NCBI GenBank assembly: GCA_034440635.1
Contig: JAOTON010000896.1
Coordinates: 1,619,001-1,683,000, forward strand
Direction of reading: 5' to 3'
Source of the DNA: Lepas anatifera
Taxonomy: Eukaryota > Arthropoda > Thecostraca > Lepadidae
Length of the DNA stretch: 64,000 nt
Of the stretch, positions 12,270 to 23,262 are shown in pieces. Every line of letters begins with the position of its first letter. Positions within the stretch are counted from its first letter, which is position 1. The notes beneath the pieces are model-generated. The model ran no database searches and was not told the DNA's origin. It saw only the letters and a program-made list of their open reading frames with translations. The position numbers were made by a program, and so were the translations under genes.

Positions 12270-14962
12270 GTATGCAGTAGGCCATGTCGTGATCACCACT
12301 TTTTCACAGGATCTTTGATTTCCGGGTGTTTTCTAATGTATTAATGGTTGCTGATCACGATTTTCTGGTCGAAAATGTCGAATTCGAAAAATATTTGCCC
12401 GCGCAAGCCGTTTGAAATTCTTCCGGTTTGCCAAAATTTCGATGTTTTCATATCTCACGGACAATAAAATGCAACTAATGTATGGAAAGGGCCACATAAC
12501 TTTTAAACAATTAAATCTGAACAATTTGAAACTTTTTTTTGACTCCTTGAAATACATATTTACCCGAAAAAGTACCTTGGAAAGACAGGGATGTTTAAGC
12601 TTAAAAGATGATAATAGATGGCGCGCATGACGCAGCCGTCAATCAGTGTCCCGCTACGTCGCTTATGACAAGAAGATATTATCCAAAGGAGCTGGATATA
12701 ATATTTGAGCCTATTATGGATTCGATGAATGAACATTTACCTTCACAAGATGAACTAGATTTCTCTCGCTTGCAGTTTTAAATATTATTGGTAATGGTTG
12801 CTTTCAAAGCAGGTCCAATTAAGATCAGCCAGCCATATATAGATTAGGTGTCTAAGCATGTAGTCACTGCGGATCAATTTCAAGTATTAAAATGTGTGCA
12901 AGAGCCAGTCGATTATATTTAGATTAGTCTTGCTATAACTAGCAAGGATAATACCGCATTTCGGGAAAAATGAAGCTACACCACACCTAGCGCCGCCGTC
13001 AAGCCATGTATGCTGCCGCTTAACCAGCTCTCGACTGGGGCTGACGTTGTCGTTCACATTATGATGCTGCAGCTTGAAGAGATGGAGGCCAGGGAAGTGG
13101 ACGAATTTCACATTTCAATAGCTTGAAAGTTCGAACCGACCGCTGATGAAGTCACCGAGACTTACAGAAGAGCATCTGTGGCAGCAAAAAACAAGTACAA
13201 AGTTCGCTGTGAAATAAGGAAGCAGTGTAACCTGAAGGAAGAGATCAGAAGGCGCCTACAATACATGAATATATTGTAAGTATGGGCAAAGCATGACAAC
13301 ATTGTTTGACATATAAAGCAGAGTTTTACCATCAAAGGCATCGGCAAACAGAACATTTCTGGAAAACCAGCGAGAAGCACAGAGGTTGTATCTTGGTGGC
13401 TTGGATGCAGTCGTGACGGACCATTGGAGACGGCAGCAGCTGCGGCAAGCCACTGCTGCTGCCGCCAATAAGGCCTGATCGGGAGGCCGGCTCGTCCGCA
13501 TTCGAGCACAATAATATGACAATCACCCGGACAAGTCTACAAACCACTTCCGTGTAACATTTAAAAATATGTTTTCCTTCCGAGATTGACTTATGCCTGC
13601 CAGAACCTGTTCGCGTGCGTCGTCTGTCAGCAGCTGGTGTGATGCTACAAATAGGAAGCTCGCTGCTGCATATACCACCATCGGTCGCTGTCAATGGTGC
13701 CGTTGCGTTCTGACGCAGCTTCAGCTCCGTCAGAACGCAACATCCGGAGAACTCCTGGTAGCCACAACGACAGTAGCGGTGGCTTGCCGCACCTGCTGCC
13801 GTCTCCAATGGTCCGTCACGACTGCATCCAAGCCACCAAGATACAACCTCTGCGCTTCTCGCTGGTCTTCCAGAAATGTTCTGTTTGCCGATGCCTTTGA
13901 TGGTAAAACTCTGCTTTATATGTCAAACAATGTTGTCATGCTTTGTCCATGCTTACAATATCTTCATGTTTTGTAGGCGCCTTCTGATCGCTTCCTTCAG
14001 GTTTAAATGCTTCCTTATTTCACAGCGAACTTTGCACTTGTTTCTTGCTGCCACAGATGCTCTTCCGTAAGTATCGGTAACTTCATCAGCGGTCGGTTCG
14101 AATTTTCAAGCTATTGAAACGTGAAATTTGTCCTCTTCCCTGGCCTCTATCTCTTCAAGCCGCAGCATCATAATGTGAACGACAACGTCAGCCCCAGTCG
14201 AGAGCTGGTTAAGCGGCAGCATACATGGCTTGACGGTGGCGCTAGGTGTGGTGCAGCTTCATTTTTCCCGAAATGCGGCATTCTCCTTGCTAGTGATAGC
14301 AAGACTAATCTAAATATAATCGACTGGCTCTTGCATACATTTTAATACGTAAAATTGATCCGCAGTGACTACATGCTTAAATACCTAATCTATATATGGC
14401 TGGCTGATCTTAATTGGACCTGCTTTGAAAGCAACCATTACCAATAATATATAAAACTGCAAGCGAGAAAAATCTAGATCATCTTGTGAAGGTAAATGTT
14501 CATTCATCGAATTCAAAATAGTTTCAAATCATATATCCAGCTCCTTTGGCTAATAGCTTCTTGACATAAGCGACGTAGCGGGACAGTGGTTGACGGCTGC
14601 GTCATGCGCGCCATCTATTATCATATTTTTAAGCTCAAACATCCCCGTCTTTCCAAGGTACTTTATCGGACAAGTATATATTTTAAGGAGTCGAAAAAGG
14701 TTTCAAATTGTTCACATTGAATGGTTTAAAAGTTCTGTGGCCCTTTCCATACATTAGTTGCATTTTATTGTCCGTGAGATATGAAAACATCGAAATTTTG
14801 GCAAACCGGAAGAATTTCAAACGGCTTGCGCGGGCAAATATTTTTCGAATTCGACATTTTCGACCAGAAAATCGTGATCAGCAACCATTAATACATTAAA
14901 AAACACCCGGAAATCAAAGATCCTGTGAAAAAGTGGTGATCACGACATGGCCTAGTATGCAG
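12270..14962. mobile_element. 2.7-kb foldback element with ~1.2-kb arms and 8-bp TSD
   Basis: The element is 12278-14954. Its ends are perfect mirrors beginning TAGGCCATGTCGTGATCACC. The 8-bp flank GTATGCAG is repeated at 12270-12277 and 14955-14962. The left arm (12278 to about 13466) is the reverse complement of the right arm (about 13766 to 14954), with scattered substitutions and small indels. The roughly 300-bp spacer differs. An 8-bp duplication and a TAGG... terminus suggest mobilisation by a hAT-type transposase (inference). No intact protein is encoded: open frames in the arms appear as mirrored pairs, as palindromic sequence requires. Confidence 0.85.
13702..13741. repeat. perfect 14-bp hairpin in the foldback spacer
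   Basis: GTTGCGTTCTGACG at 13702-13715 is mirrored exactly at 13728-13741, with a 12-base loop. Confidence 0.8.
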
Positions 14963-15113
14963 TGAGTTCCTCCCTCTTTGCCTCCCACACATTCCTTCTG
15001 AATCTCCCAGTCCTCTTGCCCTCCCAGCTGGCTCCGAGCGCATGTAGTTAGACGGTAGCCGCTACACCGCATGCGCGCTCCCACTGACTCCAGCGTCGTT
15101 CCGCACACGAGCT

Positions 15114-15188
15114 GTGGTCAAAGAAAAGAAGTACAAGGGTATTGCCGATGAGATGGACACTGCCTTCGCCGAGCTGTCGGGATACTAC
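15114..15188 (+). pseudogene. tropomyosin C-terminal exon, probably relic or readthrough form
   Basis: The frame reads VVKEK and then KYKGIADEMDTAFAELSGY, the end of arthropod tropomyosin, the coiled-coil actin-filament protein of muscle. In the family the chain stops right after the terminal GY. Here the next codon (15186-15188) is TAC instead of a stop, and the frame runs 49 more codons, glycine-rich then hydrophobic, to a TGA at 15333-15335. Immediately upstream, CACGAGCTGTGGTC looks like GAG CTG GTG GTC with one base lost, which would break the expected ...DELV junction. An AG that could be an acceptor lies at 15109-15110. The segment is GC-rich in an AT-rich setting. Either a decayed exon copy or a real exon with an unusual end. 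Family identity is fairly sure, function is not. Confidence 0.55.
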
Positions 15189-15335
15189 AGCGGCACGCGC
15201 ATCCGCGAGACGGGCGGCGGTGGGGCAAGCCTCCTGTGCCTTTTTGGCCCAGGCGTCTCCTTTTTGATTCGCCCTAGCCCCTTTTTACTGTCAATAAAAA
15301 TGCGTACCTGTGATCTCATGGACTCATACTTGTGA

Positions 15336-16040
15336 TTCATGACGGATGGATACGTGTGATTTATATATACTTCATACATTGGAATTAACATAAATCAAGC
15401 ATAAGGTGAGCCGTTTTTATAACATTAGAATTTGTAGAAAGCATTGAAAATGGGGCAGGTTGGAAACCTGAAACATGCGTCAGAATTTTTCAGGTTTGCC
15501 CCCATCCAGAAATACCTTCCGCTGTCCGTATTTTTAGGGCGTGTCAACAACCGTTGTTACCGTATTTTATTTTGCCCAAAGCTTTTTGTATTGAATTTCC
15601 AAACAGCTTCATTTAAAAATAAGGGCACTAAGGCCCTAACTCAAACCATGAAAGAATCCCTTTTCATCTGGTTGAAAACAAAACTTGATTGCTTTAAATC
15701 CTAAATCCCTCCCACGTAACGAAAATGTCATGCTATCGAGTGAAACGTTCTTACTGTAAAACTGTTCTACTTTTTAATTTACCAGGCTCCCATTTTGTTA
15801 AATCCCAAAGGGATGAACGAGATTTTATGTTTAAAGAAACGATCAAAGTTAATTTCCATGCCATCCTTACCTTGGTTTTGAATTTTATGGGACAATAAGG
15901 AGGGAATATGGAATATTTAAGTCTAAGCTGTAAGACTATGCTATCCCTGTTACCAGGGTTATTATTTTGCAGAGCCAAAAAGATACTAATCTGATCAGTT
16001 TTTCTAAGATTGGAGAAAAAAATGGTGAATGTTGTCATTG
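15336..16040. other. no gene recognised
   Basis: AT-rich sequence with open frames lacking any domain. It may be intron or 3' flank of the tropomyosin-like exon. Confidence 0.3.
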
Positions 16041-16187
16041 TGAATAGTCCTAAAAATAACCGTCTTACATTCATACTATATATTGAAGAGAAAAGGCCAA
16101 GATAATGAACAATTTTAGTTTATTGTCTTGGCCTCTTCTCTTCAATATATAGTATGAATGTAAGACGGTTATTTTTAGGACTATTCA
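16041..16187. repeat. 62-bp near-perfect inverted repeat (long hairpin)
   Basis: The arms 16041-16102 and 16126-16187 are mirror copies with one visible mismatch, separated by a 23-base AT-rich loop. A transcript through here would form a 62-bp duplex. No terminal duplication is obvious. Confidence 0.9.
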
Positions 16188-17629
16188 TAATCTGATCAGA
16201 TCATTGATTGTAAGAAAAATGGCTACATATTTTCCTGAGAGATATTGAATTTGGAAGCAAAGTGCGGATTTCATATTTCGGATACTTTTGTGCATCAACA
16301 TAATTTTACATAATTTTCCACAAAATACAACCTTCCTTTTAATTCTATCGCCCGGGGAGTGCAGAGGACGAAGGCGGTGTTGTGTTTCTTACTCAATATG
16401 TTTTCTTCCTGCGCAGTAAACTAGGCGAGGCACATCTACAGTCGAGCGCAGGATCGAAGATTTTAGTTAGTTTCTAACACATGATAGACAGAGTGATTGC
16501 AGTTACTCTTTTCTTATCGTTAACCCATTTATAAGACGTCTCACTTCATGTTGTTTGAACCTTCATACGATTCCAAAAATAGAGTTAGATTTAAGCCCAA
16601 TGGCGTCATTCAATTTTGTTGAAAGGATTTTAATTGGAGGAGCGCTCGCGCTTAAGTGCTGCTTCAAAACATTGCCGCCGTGTCAGGCCTGGATTAAAGG
16701 TCCCTTGTTGTTTGGGAGCTTACAATTTCACGGTGTAATGGCCACCAACAAAAGGTGTTTTCGCAGCAGCAAGCCTTAAGTCTTCGGGCGGTGTTCCGCC
16801 TCAGCATTCTGGCTATAAACTGGTTCTCATTGCAGGATATCTGGAATCCGGATGTTCTTGCTTCATTTGACTGAACAGGAAAATTGAAGTGATTTCTTCT
16901 CAACCTGCCACACATTCAGGTAATGGGTGAATAAAGAAGTGATTCCACATTGTCATATTTTGTTGGTGAAGGTCTAGGTATACACCTACTTTTAAAAGCT
17001 TATTGTAATATCGTAATACTCGACCGGTGGGGTTTGAGGGCCCCCTACTACGAAGATTGTATGACATCGGTAACTTCCAATAAGAGAATTTCGTACATAA
17101 CCATTCCTACTGCATATGAATCGTGTAATTTTCCTGTTCGTCAGGGTGTTAGCCCAGTTAATCACCATCGATGTATAACTCTTCTGTCGCAGCGTCGATA
17201 GAGAAGTCGACTGTTGCTTTTAATTTCCAATTTGAAATATATTTCTGGGCTTTATAAATATAACATCATTTCATTATGAAGTATAACATTAATTATTATG
17301 TTGTACTTCATTATAGAACATTTTTTGTGATGTCTGATGTTTGTTGACCGACCACGTTTTTCATTCCAAAACATTTTTCGTATATTTTTTGTAATCATTG
17401 CTGTAATACTACATGCCTTACTTGACTACTCTTCAGCAAGCTATTGAACTTGGTGAACACGATCCTCCCTGGGGTCCCTGGTATGACGTGCCCCGTTGGA
17501 AGGGCGTATTTCTCACCCCCCCCTCCGTAACTCATTTTTTAGGAAATTTGAAGACAAATTACGGACGGCGTTTGAAAACCCTTCGTGAGACGAAGAGAAA
17601 TTATGCGAACTATTTTTATCCAGGTCAAT
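16188..17629. other. no gene recognised
   Basis: AT-rich. A CAGGCCTGGATTAAAGGTCCC-like motif near 16683 resembles a hAT terminus but no partner end is visible. Confidence 0.3.
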
Positions 17630-17900
17630 ATTGAGGTCAGCATGGGTCAAGGATGGTTCCATAGGCCTACAACAGGGCCGCGTACGTTTTCCACTCTCGA
17701 TTTTTACTCAGCAAAGCTAGGGAAATTTGTTATGCATCATTATATTTCTGTCATCGGGGTGAGTCAAAGGATGTATAATATGACCTTACTAGGTCAATGG
17801 TGAAAAGGACCCAACATCGAACTAGGTCGGGGTCACAGGATGACCTGGTATCGCCATGCTGCATATCAAGTAAATTCCCGTGATAAGATAAGCACACCAT
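17630..17900 (+). mobile_element. GGTCA-rich repeat fragment
   Basis: It contains several GGTCA/TGACC motifs and a CATGCTGCATATCAA stretch resembling the repeat at 57640-58030. Ends are not visible. Confidence 0.35.
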
Positions 17901-17959
17901 GGAAGCTTTATCTCAATTCAGTCAGAAGTGATTGGCAAAATAACCATTGTAGGATCCTG

Positions 17960-18060
17960 TAACCTCGCATTGCTTTGTGTCTATTCGCTTCTGCGTTACC
18001 TGGGGAAAACCAGGGGGCGAATTTCGCTCCCCCCAGTGGAGCGCGTGTAAGGTTCATGTT
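17960..18060 (-). mobile_element. short repeat with CTCCACTGGGGGGAGCG core
   Basis: The segment aacctcgcattg...gcgcgtgtaaggttcatg holds a G/C-rich stem-like core (ggggcgaatttcgctcccccc) unlike its AT-rich surroundings, suggesting a small insertion. Boundaries are uncertain. Confidence 0.25.
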
Positions 18061-20390
18061 TAGCCCAGTCCATTCTCTCTCCAGGGATATAGTCTTAATC
18101 ATTCCTCTGGTTTCCATTTCAGGTTGTGACATCAGTAACCCATCAGTTGTAATGACTAGCAAAGGCTTTTGTCAGCTTTTGTCGGTATCTTCAATGTAGT
18201 ATTTGAGGACAAAGTGTTTGTGCAGCATTTCCACCTTCGTTGAATTCAGCCTGAACTGAGTATATGTAAAAAATATGTTTAAAGAGAAGGTCTTTAGTGT
18301 GCCTGTTATTTATTTTGTAAAAAATGAGACGATATTTTAACGCGACTATATTATCATCAGGCCTTATGTGGTGTCTGAAGCTAATGCGTCAGGGACGCCG
18401 CTGACGGTTGGCATCAGTTGCAGAGAGGTCATTGAGCTCTTTCCAGAAGTTGTGGCCGGTAGAGGAAAACTAAAACTTTGGCAGTAATCTTGCTGCTCCA
18501 GTTCTGGCGAGGTCTTATTTACAGACAAACTAGAATCTTTCGGCGGCTCAATCATTTGATGGAATGGTTAGGAGAAATAGGTTCATCATATCCAGTGCTG
18601 ATTGTTTTTTGCATATTGAATTTTAATTTGAAGTATCATTAAAAAAAACACATCGCACAATTAATTCAAGATACCTTTAGGTAAGAATACAATCAAGAGG
18701 GATCCCTTTACGCTTGGTGACGTCACATAATAGTGAAAGGATTTTTCTACCGCTAGGTCTGCTGAAAATATTCCAAATTTTGTGAGGCTCGCTTGCAGAT
18801 GGGAGAGAATACAAGGAACTTAATTGTGTTCTAATTTCACAAATGAAATATTCTGTTTTTGAAAATGGTTCTCTTTTTGGAATATTCTTAATAGTATTGA
18901 TACACCCTTGATACCGTTTATATGGGTGAAGTGACGTCATACCGCGGACCGGCCCTTGCTCTTGGAGTGGGGCTGCATTTAGTTGGCTTATTTAAAAACA
19001 ATTACCAATGTATGTCCTTCTGGTGCAAACTGCCGGTGTGCAGTCACCTTTCACCTTACACAAGTGTATCTTTGCTTTTAGCTCGTTCGATGATGGTTGT
19101 TTCGCTTTCGCTCTTCAGATGTACTTTTATAAATTTCCTCCAAGTAGTCCCAGGTTTTATTTTTGGAGTCGGGGCCTCTCTAAAGTCATCAATGGATCTG
19201 TCACGGAGACCCCGACCCCACCATCCTATCCTGCCATAATAAACGGACGGTCGCCCCGCTCAGGTAAGTCTCTCACCATCGCTTACCAGCCGACCTACGT
19301 TGGGTAAATACTGAGCGTCGAAGCGTCTCATGAGAATCGATCCCAGGCCTACACATGCACTGCTGCTACATGTTCCTAAGCAGCGGAGCGGACCTAAACC
19401 TGATAACTTTGTCGCATTGAAATATCATCTCATTTGGGCTCGTTTATTATCAGAAATAAACCTAATATCTGGCAAAAATTTTACCGTCAGACATGACAAC
19501 ATTGCGTTGAAATATCGTCTCATTTCGCTTCATTTTCTATAAGAAATACATAGCTTACTTATCAAAAGCTATTCAAACTTATTGTTTATATGAAGGTATT
19601 GCCTCAGGCTATCCAGACTATAAAATCTGAATTGAGTATAGCCTGTTCGATCTACATTTCACTTTTCTTGCTATATGCCAACGAAGGCTCCTTGCAAGTG
19701 ACTGTTGAAAGAGTGTTGCCTACTAATAGGCTCATGTTTAGAATTTGTACTATATGCATGCAGTTTTGGATATTTTGCATACTATGTGCACTGCTTCTGA
19801 ATTCACAGCAGAATTGTGAATGTACTCTCATGTCATGTATGTATGTACGTACTAAGGCCTATCTCTCTTATGTCGCAGTAATGTGTTTTTTGCCCCTTTC
19901 GCGCTCCAGATATTTCCCTCATTATTAAAGACGCCGAAGCATATGGCGACGCCGCCGGTTTTACCCTAAAGTGTTCATATTGCCCCCAAAAAATATACAT
20001 CGATTCATTATTTCCGCGAACATGCCACTGGTAATCGTACTTTCAGACCAGGTTCTTCTGAGGATCGTCCCTTCGTTACGTGCAAACCAAAGGCCTGCAC
20101 GTGTTCGAGGGCAAATTACCGAGCAGAAGTCCATAAATATTGATAAACGAAGTGACCTGAGCCCTGCTGAATGCGTCGTCGGTATAAAACAAGACACCAA
20201 TGCAGCATTTTCTTTATATTTAATTTTGTTTTGCATGATGTATGATATGATAACTTGTGAAAACTCCTTAGTTAGGGCCAGGGCATCAAAGTCCCATGTG
20301 TGTCAGTCTAGAGATTTAATAGATATTAAAGGCGACTTTTTTATGTTTGGAGAACAATTTGTTTAGAGAGCTTTTCGTTTTGAGGTCATG
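18061..20390. other. no gene recognised
   Basis: Open frames of 90-131 codons occur but none carries a motif I know. No splice-bounded coding block stands out. Confidence 0.3.
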
Positions 20391-20560
20391 ATCTTACTAA
20401 TGACTCTGAGTCGACTGGTATGCATCATGGTCATGTTTGGTCAAAAGATGGTCTTGGCCTGACCGTAGGTCAGATCAATATTTCATACGAATTTAATGTG
20501 GTCTTGTGATATATCATTCGACGCGGCTTAAGCAGAAAACTTTAATGCTGCCGGAAAATT
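20391..20560 (+). mobile_element. family A fragment
   Basis: It shares the GGTCTTGGCCTGACCGTAGGTC region and the TGATATATCATTCGACGCGG stretch with family A copy 1 (around 880-965). No ends are visible. Confidence 0.4.
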
Positions 20561-21118
20561 ATACCCAATTTCATTCTGTTGGATGCTAAAACCACGAAAA
20601 GGCAATATGCTTGCCACTTTGTTTTACTTTGTATTACCTCTATATTGTCGTGATTTGACGTAATTTTCGGGAGGTTTCCAGTACTGGTACGCTATTTTTG
20701 CTATTAGTCACAGAGCCAAGGTCGAGGGGTTCAGAAGGACCATTCCTTCCGCGAGGTACTGTATTGTACGTCGTAGGACGTCCACAGAATGGGAATTTTT
20801 ATCAGATCCAGAGTCATAAAATGAGTGCAGGATGCTTGGCAACTGAAATTGCATCACATCATACTCATCCCATCATTACAAGCATAACCCGCACATTATT
20901 GCATCGTGAACCAGCGACGTATGACAGCCGGCCACCCAGTACAGGCAAGATCATCAAAGTAATAAACTCCACTTTGCCTGTAGCACGGCACAATATTATC
21001 AGCTGGGGGGTTTATTGTTTATTGCATGCGAATCATTAACGGACGTGGTGCCCATTTACAGATGAAGTCAAACTGATAAAAATATATACAATGCAGGCTC
21101 AACGCCGCGAGACGATTG

Positions 21119-21510
21119 TTAAAAGTTGATGGAACAAGTGAGCTTGAAATGATTCCAAAAGGTCAAATATACACTGCTACAAATAAAGATATATATAAAT
21201 ACTTTTATAAATTCACTTAAAAATAAAAATAGCCTACGACAGACGTAAAATATAAAAATAAAAATGGTATAAAAACTTGAAACACATAAAAGAGTCTTAA
21301 GACCTACTAAAATATAGATCACACCCAGCACAAGGCGAAACAACTGCTTTTTGTACTTTGCTTTGCCAAGCAGCCAAATATCTGCTTCCCGACATGCATC
21401 CAGGAACCTATTGCACAGTTTGGGAATCCTGGTAAAGAAATCCCTTTTGACCGTGTTGACCCTCGCGTAGGGCACGTGAAATAAAACCATACGGCGCAGC
21501 ATTCGGGGAG
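21119..21510 (-). mobile_element. LINE 3' fragment (reverse transcriptase C-terminus), copy L5
   Basis: On the minus strand the frame opens LFHVPYARVNTVKRDFFTRI and continues with a PKLCNRFLDACREADIW stretch. This parallels the tail of the reverse transcriptase at 39027 (LWAVRFARVGTVQRSLFIRV, then CNSFFNAFRNVDFF). The remainder is AT-rich and diverged. It is a 5'-truncated, non-functional insertion. Confidence 0.6.
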
Positions 21511-21613
21511 GAACAGAAAGTGGAAACTTATTCAGAAGAAATCATGAATCTACTAATTTTTTTGTGGATACCTCTGATGAACATAAGATCATACTGTTTT
21601 CGTCTGTTTTCGT

Positions 21614-22500
21614 TTGACACGCGCACTGGAGGGTGGCCCTCAGATCCCCCCGCCCATTTTCCGAGGTGGCTGGAGAACTGCTCGTGGCTGAAAAACGATG
21701 CTCAGCCACAATTAACTGAATTGAATGGCGGGTTCATTGGTGCATGCATTTTAAAAATCAGTCGGACATTGTTTTACTACATTGTTTGTACATTGTTTTG
21801 TTACATTGTACATTGTTTTAATGGACTTTCAAAGTCAGACCTGCATTTTGAGATCGCCACAATCGCGCGGTCGAACCACTTCGCTTGCATTGGAAATCGA
21901 GTGGTGACGTCATAACGCCATATACCCGGTATGATATGTCAAGGGCACCTCACATTAAGGTCAAAGTCAAGGTCAAAGGTCACAGATAGATCACGGTCAT
22001 GTCTGCACTATCAAGGTCATGGATCCCACTGCTTCCGGTCAAATGGCGTTAGCCGGTCTGACCTATACTATGTTATGACGTCATAGTTAACGTAACTCAA
22101 TGTAAAGTTCAAGGTCAAAGGCCATGGACAAAGGTCAATCCTTATTTGCCGCCAAACAGTTACTATAGTACTACTTATAGTGTACATTGTAGATAGTGTA
22201 CCATATTGTGACCTCCTAGGTCAATACCCTTGAATACCATTGACCCCAGAATAGTAGAAACGATTCGTTGTGACCTTCGCTCTATGACCTTGGTCTGTCT
22301 TTAGCATATGTCTGTCTCTGTTCCGCGTAAAGGGCATTTTCCAAAAGGTATTACCAAGATTTGACCTTTAGGACCTCGTTTGACCTTGAAGACATTGACC
22401 TAGATCAATAAAAATTGAGTATGATGTACATAATTGTAGCCCCCACCCATCTACCAACCAGCGTTTTTCTACGCCTGTTAGTTTTTTAGATCTAAGGGAC
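21614..22500 (+). mobile_element. family C GGTCA-rich element, copy 2
   Basis: The left end is CACGCGCACTGGAGGG at 21618, preceded by TTGA (a degenerate TTAA). The interior aligns with copy 1 at 40107, including GAGTGGTGACGTCATAA, repeated AGGTCAAGGTCAAAGGTCA and TTGACCTAGATCAAT. The right end near 22470-22500 has diverged. No coding content. Confidence 0.55.
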
Positions 22501-22968
22501 AGGGGTCGAAAAAGTTGTCATTTTGCCTTTCTAAATGGTGACAGCTGGAGTTCCACCGGGTGACAAAAGTGACAAGTTAATTTACAAAATGGCACCTCTA
22601 ATTCTCATACACTGCAAAATCACATGAACTGGTGACACGAATGGTGATAAAGTGCCATTGTCACCATTGCCCCAGGCTATGTCACCGGCCGTATTCACTT
22701 CTTCCGTGGTCGAACACATCACTGCTATAATCAGCTGAGCGGCTCGGCCTTCACCGCACTGCGCCAGCCGCCGCATTAGGCGCTGTAAATATGTATTTAT
22801 ACATTAGGCGCTGTAAAAATATAGGGAGCGGAAAGGCAGGGAAGAGGAAGGAAAATATCGGCTGCTATCTTTCTTCCGCATGTGGTGGCAAGGTGCCGAG
22901 AGTATAGGTGTTGATCAGTCAGGTATTTTGGTACCAAGTATGATATAGAAATACTGCTTAAACCTAAT
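22501..22968. other. no gene recognised; GTGACA-rich stretch
   Basis: Repeated GTGACA/TGTCAC motifs occur at 22540-22690 and recur near 29930-29965, suggesting an old repeat. Confidence 0.3.
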
Positions 22969-23262
22969 ATAAGTGCCATACGCGGATCCAGGATTGCTGA
23001 TCGGGGAGGGGGCACCTCCCCGGGGGCGCCATCCGGACCGGGGGGCGCCACTTTTGACTAACAAAGCCCATCAGGTGGGCGCCAAATCCTTTCGGTGGGC
23101 GCCGATTTTCGCTTCCTGGGGGGGTGGGGGGGGGTGGGAAGCGACATTTCAGGGGCCGCCATCGACCTTTCAGGGGGCGCCGTGACCATTTCAGGGGGCG
23201 CCGAGGGTCGATCGGGGGCACGTGTCCCCCTTTGCCCCCCTGGATCCGCCTATGATAAGTGC
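22969..23262. mobile_element. hAT-type MITE, CATA-GCGGATCC family, copy 1, perfect 8-bp TSD
   Basis: The element is 22977-23254. It starts CATACGCGGATCCAGG and ends CCTGGATCCGCCTATG. A perfect 8-bp duplication ATAAGTGC lies at 22969-22976 and 23255-23262. The interior is G/C-rich with repeated GGGGGCGCC. A second complete copy is at 48407-48686 and a fragment ends at 41872. Confidence 0.85.

Noticed and set aside
13332..13976. Overlapping frames of 115-158 codons on both strands
   Set aside because: They arise from the mirrored arms of the foldback; the same peptide appears on both strands.
16683..16920. hAT element starting CAGGCCTGGATTAAAGG
   Set aside because: No mirrored right end or 8-bp duplication found nearby.
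19971..20366. 131-codon plus frame
   Set aside because: No recognisable motif or splice context; its N-terminal part overlaps a 91-codon frame on the other strand.
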